Below, piece by piece: positions 1 to 7,208 of a stretch of DNA of 43,575 nucleotides (its first letter is position 1; every line of letters begins with the position of its first letter). Source of the DNA: Planctomycetota bacterium (lineage in GTDB: Bacteria > Planctomycetota > UBA8108 > JACQVS01); assembly GCA_028280485.1 (NCBI GenBank), contig JANQLS010000131.1, forward strand, positions 1-43,575, written 5' to 3'. Below the pieces are notes generated by a model. That model was not told the origin of the DNA, did no database searches, and saw only the letters and a list, made by a program, of their open reading frames with translations. Made by a program: the position numbers and the translations under genes.

Positions 1-49
1 CTTTCACTCCGCTAAACATAGGGTCTTCGCCCCTTTGCCGTAATAATGG

Positions 50-127
50 AATAAAGACCTAGGGTCTTTATTCATGGCCGAGTTGATCCCAACTCGGCTT
101 AGTTCCTGTTTAATCAACAGGAACTAA
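50..127. repeat. Three consecutive perfect hairpins
   Basis: Three inverted repeats lie head to tail. Arms 50-59 and 63-72 give 10 bp with a 3-nt loop. Arms 77-85 and 90-98 give 9 bp with a 4-nt loop. Arms 99-110 and 116-127 give 12 bp with a 5-nt loop. The arms of the three hairpins are unrelated to each other. They end 23 bases before the first gene. They may be terminators of a gene outside the window, or structure in the leader of the gene at 151. Neither role can be decided from the sequence. Confidence 0.7.
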
Positions 128-150
128 TAAACTTTTAAAAGACGAAGCCT

Positions 151-624
151 ATGAACACTTCAGAATTTTTCCAATCTCTTATCGGATCCTGGGAAGGAAC
201 GGTCAAAACTTGGTTTAATCCCGACGAATTAGCGGACGAAGCGACGGTCACGGGAGAGATTAAAACCGTCGTCAATGATTCGTTTCTCAGGCATACTTAT
301 CAATCTACAATCCAAGGCAAAGACCGCTCTGGAGAGGAAACGATCACTCAAAACTCCGTAACAAAAAATTTTCAAGTGAACTGGTTCGACAGTTTTCACT
401 GTAATTACGCCTTCCTCTTTTCTGAGGGTGAAGCGCTTGAAGGTGAATCACCAATGGGATTTTCCGTGATGGGCAAGTACGACATCGCCCCTGATGCCCC
501 TCAATGGGGCTGGAGGACGACTTATGAGCTCAGAGATCAAAATACATTTGTGATTACAGCGTACAATGTGACTCCCGAGGGCGAAGAAGCAAAAGCAGTA
601 GAGACGATCTATAAGAGGAAGTAA
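151..624 (+). CDS. DUF1579 family protein
   Basis: This 157-residue cytosolic protein has no signal peptide or membrane segment. It starts with the pattern typical of DUF1579 proteins: a short helix, then L-x-G-x-W-x-G near residues 11-16, followed by alternating beta strands. It has a W-F-D motif around residue 78 and a G-x-Y-D motif in the second half. The family forms a lipocalin-like or heme-nitrobindin-like barrel, but its role is mostly unknown. The ATG at 151 is the first in frame, and the Shine-Dalgarno sequence ahead of it is weak. It is the first of four same-strand genes with short gaps, which may form an operon. I am fairly sure of the family and not of any function. Confidence 0.75.
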   Translation: MNTSEFFQSLIGSWEGTVKTWFNPDELADEATVTGEIKTVVNDSFLRHTYQSTIQGKDRSGEETITQNSVTKNFQVNWFDSFHCNYAFLFSEGEALEGESPMGFSVMGKYDIAPDAPQWGWRTTYELRDQNTFVITAYNVTPEGEEAKAVETIYKRK

Positions 625-667
625 GCTAAATAATATTTTTAATAAAACCAACAGGACCTCCAACACT

Positions 668-1078
668 ATGAGTGAATTCCTGGTGTCGACAGAACGACAC
701 CGCTTAGACCTTAAAATGATCCATCAGTATCTCGCTGAAGAATCTTACTGGGCTCAGGGAATTTCCATGGCTACCGTTCAACTATCGATTGAAAACTCCA
801 TTTGCCTTGGAGGATTTCTAAAGGACCAAAATATAGCGTTTGCTCGGGCGGTAACCGATAAAGCAACTTTTGCATATCTGAAAGATGTTTTTGTGTTACC
901 CGAATACCGAGGCCGAGGATTTGGAATAAAAATGGTAGAAAGCCTTCTTTCCCATCCCGACTTGCAATCGGTGTCTAACATCATGTTAGGCACTGAGGAT
1001 GCCTTTAGCCTCTACGAAAAATTCGGATTCACTCGCTGCCACGAAGGTAGTACTCACATGCAACGGAAGCTTAATTGA
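668..1078 (+). CDS. GNAT family N-acetyltransferase
   Basis: This 136-residue protein fits the GNAT fold, which transfers an acetyl group from acetyl-CoA to an amine. The diagnostic motif A is clear at about residues 75-95: a beta strand (LKDVFVLPEY) runs into R-G-R-G-F-G, the pyrophosphate-binding loop, followed by an amphipathic helix. The C-terminal LYEKFGF is the usual motif B signature of the family. The substrate cannot be told. The start follows an AGGA-like Shine-Dalgarno site. It lies 43 bases after the DUF1579 gene and 22 bases before the next gene, so co-transcription is likely. Confidence 0.85.
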   Translation: MSEFLVSTERHRLDLKMIHQYLAEESYWAQGISMATVQLSIENSICLGGFLKDQNIAFARAVTDKATFAYLKDVFVLPEYRGRGFGIKMVESLLSHPDLQSVSNIMLGTEDAFSLYEKFGFTRCHEGSTHMQRKLN

Positions 1079-1100
1079 GAAATCGAAGCAGGTAACTTTC

Positions 1101-2036
1101 ATGAGTCTTTCTAAATGGTTTCAACAAGCCAAAGAAGCCGGCCAGTCCGCTTTTTCAAAAACCACGGAAGTGATCGGGAGTGGTGTCGGATTCGTGACTG
1201 AAACCATCGGGAACACGAAGATCTTTGGTTCGACGGAATCATCAGATTCTTACGACTCCGAAAAAACTGACGAAAAGCATTATTTCCTCATCCCCGACCG
1301 GCTGAGTGAATTTGGATACTCCCTCTACACGATGCGCTGTCTTCCCGATGGAGTACCTCCGATCAACGACCTTCCTAAAGCTCGTTTCTTTCATCTCCCC
1401 AATGATCACGCTCTTCCCACGGTTGAAAAAATATTATTAACTGAAGCAGAATCCGACGCCGAGGCGGAAGAATCATCTCCCACTTCCATCGGTAACCGTT
1501 TACATGAATTAGCGGATCAGGTCGATCGTTTAGACAGCAAAGTGTTCAATGGAGTTTTGATCATCGGAGGTTTAGTCGCTCTGATCAATCCGATCGCTGG
1601 CGCGGCGGTGGCGATGAAGGCTTTACTCCCCTCGGCTGGCTTGATCCTCTCGAAATACGGCCTCAAGTACGCCGGAGAAACCGCGACGAACATGGAAGCC
1701 CAAAGTCGCATCAAAGCCGCTCAGAAAGATGTTCTTCAGCAATTTAAAGAATCGAACACCCACTCCTTGGCGAATCCCATCCTGGGACAGCTCGACAAAG
1801 CTCTCGAAACGGAAGAAGAAGAATACGATCCCATTCTCGACTTCGACCTGGAGTCCCTTGACTTTGGTACTCAGGGAAAACAACGCCTATTGAAATTGAC
1901 TTGTCAGGCGATTCTCAATGTTTACAGTGAGACTCTCAAGAATAAGAAAACTTGGAAAGAAGCCTCTCTTGGTCCCGAAGATATTCGGTTCTTAGAATTA
2001 CTCAAAGGAATTGCTGAAGACAAACCCGTTAGTTAG
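1101..2036 (+). CDS. Unknown protein with central hydrophobic segment
   Basis: I do not recognise the family. The frame is open from 999, but the ATG at 1101 is the likely start because it follows the GNAT stop codon and begins an amphipathic MSLSKWFQQAKEAG helix. The product has 311 residues. An acidic, low-complexity stretch precedes a glycine/alanine-rich hydrophobic hairpin at about residues 152-187 (pattern GVLIIGGLVALINP, then a second hydrophobic run). This could insert into a membrane or form a helical hairpin. The C-terminal half is charged and helical with an EEEE run. There is no signal peptide. The next gene starts 6 bases after its stop, so the two are very probably translated from one mRNA and may act together. 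Confidence 0.7.
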   Translation: MSLSKWFQQAKEAGQSAFSKTTEVIGSGVGFVTETIGNTKIFGSTESSDSYDSEKTDEKHYFLIPDRLSEFGYSLYTMRCLPDGVPPINDLPKARFFHLPNDHALPTVEKILLTEAESDAEAEESSPTSIGNRLHELADQVDRLDSKVFNGVLIIGGLVALINPIAGAAVAMKALLPSAGLILSKYGLKYAGETATNMEAQSRIKAAQKDVLQQFKESNTHSLANPILGQLDKALETEEEEYDPILDFDLESLDFGTQGKQRLLKLTCQAILNVYSETLKNKKTWKEASLGPEDIRFLELLKGIAEDKPVS

Positions 2037-2042
2037 TTAATT

Positions 2043-2807
2043 ATGCCGAACCCCACATCTAAAGCAGTTTATTCCCGTCTTCGAGCTTTACACGTTGTCG
2101 TCGTTCACGCACTCTCTTCTCCTCCACCGGAGTTTGTCGAACAGGTTCGTCAATCTCCGGAAGAATCAGAAAAGACTCAGAGTGCCTACCTCGAAAAAAT
2201 TTCGAGCCTTCAAAAATCAAAGGTTTGGAATTGGATGACTGATCGAGAGCAAGCCTTCTTAACTTCTGACCCACTCAACTTAGACCCAGAAGAACAGATC
2301 GCTCTCTCCTGGAGAATTGAAGCCGCCCAAGTCTTACTCTGGGCATTGGGGCTGCTCGACGAGTTACCTGCTTACGGTCCGATGGCCGAGCATGAGATCT
2401 TTCAATCTGTTCCCGATTACTCCTGGAAGCTGATTTACAACGGTCCCCAGTTGAGGTCGCCCAAAGAAATCTTAGCCGCACGAGATACAGCTGAGCTGTG
2501 GCACTGGCGAGCCAGAACTCGTCAGCTCAGTGATTCTACTCCTGAACTGCCACCGGAGATCCTTCAGGCTGGTTATGCCACTTACGATGATATCGTCAGA
2601 GAAACGGCGAGATCAGCACACGAACAAAACGTCATTCCAGAGCTTATCGAAGAGGATTTCGCAGTCGAGGAAAAGGCCTATCGAGACCTTGAAGAAGATT
2701 TGGCCGATCAAGTTCATTCCATCATTATGGAACGACACTTTGCCTTGAATTGGTTGTGCGGGTATGCGTCCAGGAATCGTTGGGAAGAGACTCCGACGAG
2801 CACGTAG
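2043..2807 (+). CDS. DUF4272 domain-containing protein
   Basis: This 254-residue soluble protein matches the DUF4272 pattern: an N-terminal S-R-x-R-x-L helix, then W-x-x-T-x-x-E-x-x-F-L (W at about residue 60), then a hallmark block of W-R-x-E-A followed by L-L-W-A-L-G and a short P-x-Y motif. The C-terminal half is helical and ends with the H-x-x-L-x-W-L motif common in these proteins (HFALNWLCG). The molecular function of DUF4272 is not established. It begins 6 bases after the unknown gene at 1101-2036, with little room for its own promoter. It converges on the esterase gene 2888-4027 across about 80 bases in which I see no clear terminator. Confidence 0.75.
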   Translation: MPNPTSKAVYSRLRALHVVVVHALSSPPPEFVEQVRQSPEESEKTQSAYLEKISSLQKSKVWNWMTDREQAFLTSDPLNLDPEEQIALSWRIEAAQVLLWALGLLDELPAYGPMAEHEIFQSVPDYSWKLIYNGPQLRSPKEILAARDTAELWHWRARTRQLSDSTPELPPEILQAGYATYDDIVRETARSAHEQNVIPELIEEDFAVEEKAYRDLEEDLADQVHSIIMERHFALNWLCGYASRNRWEETPTST

Positions 2808-2887
2808 GGACATCAATCGTCCAAAGACTGACGAGATTGGGCGCGATACGCCTGAATCTATAAATCTTGAATTACAATTTCAACCTA

Positions 2888-4027
2888 CTATTTCCTCTTC
2901 GACTTCAACACCTTATCAAATAACTCATAAGCCTTCTTCCCCTTCCACTCATGCCCTCCTTCAAAATCATCGAATAAAAGATTCTTGGGTACACCTGAAG
3001 CTTTATAGACAATCTTTAATCGACGACGAAATTCAGCTTCTTGTTTTGCCGGCAATAAAGGATCATTGGAGCCGGCTTCCCACACCACCGGTCGAGGGGC
3101 GATTAAGGCGGCAATCTCGGGATGGTCGCCGTATTTGAGCAAACCGGGAATGATTTGAGCCCCACAACCCCAGGGACGATCGATGCGCTCGATTAAAAGA
3201 TTGAGGACTCCGCTGGGAGCCGCGACCTTGATTCGTTCATCTAAGGCCGTTAAAAACATCGTCGTTCGTCCTCCGTAAGACAAACCCGCACAACCAATCC
3301 GTTTGGGATCCACCTCATGTCGAGTGACGAGATAATCCAAACACCACTTGAGATCTCGAATGTTGCGAGACAATAAGAGTTGCCCGATCGCCTGTAAACG
3401 CGCAAAGACGATTCCACAGGGATCGTTCCTTCCGTAGCGTTCATGCTGAACTCTTCTTCCGAAGGGAAGCATGCAAGGTGCTAAAACGACGTACCCACGT
3501 TTAACGAATTCTAAACCGTAATCGTACCCCAAACGATCGATCTCTTTTCTCAATGCTTTAGAGCGGTTTGCATCTTTAAAATCCACTCGTCCGACGATGG
3601 GATCGTAGCCGTAGCGTCCGTGGCCATGAAGTGCTAACACTGCTGGACGCCTGTCTCCTGGCTTAATCCGATTGGGAACTAAGAGATAAACTGGAACAGA
3701 AGGATAATTTTCGGCCGTTAGCAGCAGCTGATGGCGCGTAAAATCTTTGAATAACTTTCTATCTTCTTGAATGACTTTCCATTTTTTGGGAGGGGTGGTG
3801 TCTCCGAGGAGGGAGTTGAGTTTGGCTTTGAAATTAGCCTGCCAAATTTTTAACTCTTCAGGTGAGTTCCCCTTAAATTGCATCGCAAGAAGATTGCCAT
3901 TTAATGACGAGGAGATTTCTTGATCGATGTCACTCGAATCCGCACGAAGTTCCTGCCGTGAAGGATTGTAGATTAAAAACAAGACGAAATGAGCAGCAAG
4001 AAAGATATTTTTGTAGAGAGATTTCAC
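2888..4027 (-). CDS. Exported alpha/beta hydrolase (acetyl-xylan-esterase / dienelactone-hydrolase-like)
   Basis: This 379-residue protein has an N-terminal hydrophobic stretch (residues 7-20) that looks like a signal peptide or anchor. The hydrolase domain spans about 105-370. An oxyanion-side strand ends in LALHGHG (residues 131-137). The nucleophile elbow is G-L-S-Y-G-G with Ser250. The acid is Asp322 in S-N-D-P, and the base is His359 in G-G-H-E-W. The triad is complete, so it should be an active serine esterase or peptidase of the Abhydrolase_7/acetyl xylan esterase type, but its substrate is unknown. Translation starts at GTG (4027), supported by an AGAGG Shine-Dalgarno at 4037-4042. 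The next gene on this strand starts at 7111 and ends 117 bases upstream. Confidence 0.85.
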   Translation of the reverse strand: MKSLYKNIFLAAHFVLFLIYNPSRQELRADSSDIDQEISSSLNGNLLAMQFKGNSPEELKIWQANFKAKLNSLLGDTTPPKKWKVIQEDRKLFKDFTRHQLLLTAENYPSVPVYLLVPNRIKPGDRRPAVLALHGHGRYGYDPIVGRVDFKDANRSKALRKEIDRLGYDYGLEFVKRGYVVLAPCMLPFGRRVQHERYGRNDPCGIVFARLQAIGQLLLSRNIRDLKWCLDYLVTRHEVDPKRIGCAGLSYGGRTTMFLTALDERIKVAAPSGVLNLLIERIDRPWGCGAQIIPGLLKYGDHPEIAALIAPRPVVWEAGSNDPLLPAKQEAEFRRRLKIVYKASGVPKNLLFDDFEGGHEWKGKKAYELFDKVLKSKRK

Positions 4028-4144
4028 TTATATAGACCTCTTAAGGAAAACCAAAACGACTTCATCATATTTCACTCAAGGGAAAGCAGAGATTGGTATT
4101 AAAACAATAAAGGAAACACACTCAAAACCTCAAACGATTGCGAT

Positions 4145-7111
4145 TTAAAATTTCTCTAAAATTTTATTAGCCTTCAACGAGATATGACTCTCAGGATATT
4201 TCATTGAAATGTTCTCTATGTAACTACGATACTTTGGCTGCTGTTCAACATGCAAATAAGAGAGTAGGTTTAGATTTAGAATGATTTGATTTTGAGATTT
4301 AAGCTTGGAGAGTTTCTTGGCTAAAAATGGAATCAATTCTTTGGGAGGCTCATCAAATTCCATGAGAAAGGACCTATCCATTGAGTTCAGCAAAGAATCA
4401 TTTTTAAAAAGTTCTTTTTTAATCAATCGAAGACATGAATCTCGGTATCCCCCCCCAGCGATAAGCTCATCAAAATATTCAAAAGCCATCCAATTCGGAA
4501 CTCTTTCATTTTTCGATTGAATCAAATCCAATAGGAATTTCTGAATCCCCCTTCCCCTCTCTCCGCTTTCTCGTAAAAAATCGCTCAAACTATATGTAAA
4601 TTCGTAAGGAATATACGAATTTACTCGACTTACGGCTCTGAGATCTTTCCCCCAATAAAGATCAGCCTGTATTCGATGAATGATTTCGCTTTCAATTTTC
4701 GAAATAGGAAAATTACTGTTCAGTAAATATTTAGCCCCAAGTAAAGTTTTATAAAAATCCCAATTTGTTAAACATTCTTCTAAATGTGACCTCAGAAAAA
4801 TAGGATCAATCCCTAATTCAATGATCTCTTGAATCATTTTATCTTCATAGGGAAGTGAGGTGGAGCCTAGTCGATTCAATGCCATCTCCTCAAACGCTGT
4901 TTTTGAGGCACCCGCTTTAAAATAAACTGAAATAAGATCTAACTCATCTATGCGTCTAGTCCATAGAGAATTCAACAAAGATTCTATAAATGGTAGGTCA
5001 GATTTCTGGAAGCAATTAAATTGTTTAAAGTAGGCCGTAAATACTTTTAAAAATACATCCCTGGAATATGCGGAGACGTGTTTTTTCATCAAGCCTGAGA
5101 TTGAGGGACCAAACCTAATTAACTGCCTGGCCAAAGATTCAATCGTGAGATAGCTCAGCAAATCCGTATTTCCACTATTTTCGAATTGGATATCCTGGAA
5201 AAGCTTAAAAATACTTTTAACGAGTTTTACCTTTTCATTAATTTCGGCGGGGATGGGCAAGTAACCGATCAGATCGTTTGAATAACGGTTAAAGTCATCG
5301 GATCCAATAGCCTTTACAACTTCACTAAATAGATCCTCCCTATCACCCCCGCTCTGCCACCAGAGCGCAATCAGAGACAAGTTTCTAAGTTCTACATTTT
5401 TTGAGGACTTATCCTGACTTAAAACCTTCAACTCCTCATGAGTATCAGCTTGAGGAAGAAGCAATATTTTCAGCCTAAGAAAAGATTCGCGACTTTTCTT
5501 CAACTCACTGACTTTCAATTGATTTAGCTGATTTTTAATGTATTGATCCTTCGCAGCCCGAACAAGAAGCTCGTGTTTAAAATCGTTTAATTGAATTAAA
5601 GAATCATAATCAAAATAATGCACCTGCCACCGAAACCATCGAACGAGCGTATCCAGAGAAGATTTAAAATCTTCAGATTTGATGATTTGACTTTTATTTA
5701 TCTTTTTTAAGAGGTAATCACTTTTTCCATAAGACCCAAATCGATACAGCCAATCGATCACTTTATAAACGTCAATATGAACGACAGATTCGTTCTTATA
5801 AACCTTGAGTGCGGCCTCAAGCTTGGCATTTATCTCTTGAAAGCTCAATCCATAGAATGGATTCGGAGAGTTTTTGTTATTAACGTACTTCATCAAATAA
5901 TCTGAATAAGAATATTGAGAATTTTCGATTTGAGCTTTTCTTATTAATCCTTCAGCCAATTCTCTATATCGATAAGAATCATCGAGATGCTCACAGATCA
6001 AGGTTCGTACCCGCTCATCTCGATGACTCAATAGAATTTCAACTATCCCTACTCCGATTGGAACATTTAATGTGTAGTGTGAATCAAAAATATCTTCAAT
6101 TATATCTTTATCAATTAACTTATATTCACAGCTCAATAAAAAAGACCTTACTTCTTTTTTAGACTTGAGGCCGAGATAGCCATAAAAGGTGGCTAAGGTA
6201 AATTTGGTTTCTTCAGAACACAACTTAAAGGCTTCTATAAACTCTAAATCATACAAATGAAGGTAGCCAGAAAGCTTATCTCTCAAAAAATAAAAATAAC
6301 TGTCTAAGTAAGAAACCTTCCCCCCGCTGATAATCCTCAGAGTATCAACAATGAGTGGCGAGAGTGACTCCGGGTATTCTGATTTGGAATCCCACTTCGG
6401 CCCAAAGTCTCCATAGTTCAATTTGCCATCCCCCTCAGCAAATTTCTTAAATATGAATTGCGCTGATTTTAAGTGAGGTTTCTTTACCTTCGATATTTCA
6501 TTTAGGATGCGATTAAGTAAAAAACTTTTTTTGTCCTCATCATCAATCCCGCCCACGTACTCAATTAAAGCTTTAATTTTTCTGGGTGAGTCCCTATTAA
6601 TAGTCGCCAGCAAGTAACAGCAATCTTCAATGTGATCTAAATCCCCAGCAATCGTGACGGGATCCAGAAGAGCTCTCGAAAGAGTAGGTTCTATTTTTTT
6701 AGCTTGTTCTCTGTTCTCGAAGAGGCAACTAACGGCCAAACTTCTTAATGATTCATTAGGACTCTTAAGATATTCGATGAAAGAATCTATACCCGTCGGC
6801 GAAATCTTTATTAATTGGCTTAACTCCCATCTTAAATGCTTATATTTACCCCAGCGAGTATCAGATCTTGATTGATCAATAAACTTATTAATTTGATTTC
6901 TCCAGTATTCCGCAGCCTTTTTAGACTGGATCGAAACCAAATAATTTGCAGCTTCTACTCTTTCATGTACCTCGGAAGATTTTAATTTTTGAAGAGCGCC
7001 CCACTCTTTATTTCTCGTAAGCTGATAAACGTAAACTCCACAAATAACTGCAACAAGCTCAAGGAACAGAAGAAGGTAAATCTTCTTTTTATTTGAATTA
7101 TTGTTGGTCAT
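4145..7111 (-). CDS. Large membrane-anchored helical-repeat (HEAT-like) protein
   Basis: The 988-residue product has a basic N-terminus and one membrane segment at about residues 9-28, then a long, almost entirely helical body. The first ~200 residues contain HEAT-like units (helix, turn, helix with patterns such as V-E-A-A-N-Y-L and L-R-S-L-A-V-S-C-L). Later units are too divergent to count by eye. I see no catalytic motif. HEAT-type solenoids are usually protein-binding scaffolds. The gene is visibly more AT-rich than its neighbours and uses many AAA, TTA and ATT codons, which may indicate a different history. The ATG at 7111 has no convincing Shine-Dalgarno. It is divergent from the gene at 7209, with a short shared intergenic region. 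Confidence 0.7.
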   Translation of the reverse strand: MTNNNSNKKKIYLLLFLELVAVICGVYVYQLTRNKEWGALQKLKSSEVHERVEAANYLVSIQSKKAAEYWRNQINKFIDQSRSDTRWGKYKHLRWELSQLIKISPTGIDSFIEYLKSPNESLRSLAVSCLFENREQAKKIEPTLSRALLDPVTIAGDLDHIEDCCYLLATINRDSPRKIKALIEYVGGIDDEDKKSFLLNRILNEISKVKKPHLKSAQFIFKKFAEGDGKLNYGDFGPKWDSKSEYPESLSPLIVDTLRIISGGKVSYLDSYFYFLRDKLSGYLHLYDLEFIEAFKLCSEETKFTLATFYGYLGLKSKKEVRSFLLSCEYKLIDKDIIEDIFDSHYTLNVPIGVGIVEILLSHRDERVRTLICEHLDDSYRYRELAEGLIRKAQIENSQYSYSDYLMKYVNNKNSPNPFYGLSFQEINAKLEAALKVYKNESVVHIDVYKVIDWLYRFGSYGKSDYLLKKINKSQIIKSEDFKSSLDTLVRWFRWQVHYFDYDSLIQLNDFKHELLVRAAKDQYIKNQLNQLKVSELKKSRESFLRLKILLLPQADTHEELKVLSQDKSSKNVELRNLSLIALWWQSGGDREDLFSEVVKAIGSDDFNRYSNDLIGYLPIPAEINEKVKLVKSIFKLFQDIQFENSGNTDLLSYLTIESLARQLIRFGPSISGLMKKHVSAYSRDVFLKVFTAYFKQFNCFQKSDLPFIESLLNSLWTRRIDELDLISVYFKAGASKTAFEEMALNRLGSTSLPYEDKMIQEIIELGIDPIFLRSHLEECLTNWDFYKTLLGAKYLLNSNFPISKIESEIIHRIQADLYWGKDLRAVSRVNSYIPYEFTYSLSDFLRESGERGRGIQKFLLDLIQSKNERVPNWMAFEYFDELIAGGGYRDSCLRLIKKELFKNDSLLNSMDRSFLMEFDEPPKELIPFLAKKLSKLKSQNQIILNLNLLSYLHVEQQPKYRSYIENISMKYPESHISLKANKILEKF

Positions 7112-7208
7112 TAAGTTTGGATTTCGTTGAAATGATTAATCCTGGTTACCATTTTTGATTTCAATCAAAAAGTATTCACAGTTACTTCAAATACTTATTA
7201 TTTCATTT

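Noticed and set aside
999..1100. Upstream extension of the unknown gene at 1101
   Set aside because: It would overlap most of the GNAT C-terminus. The residues look like a frame shadow and an ATG at 1101 follows that gene's stop.
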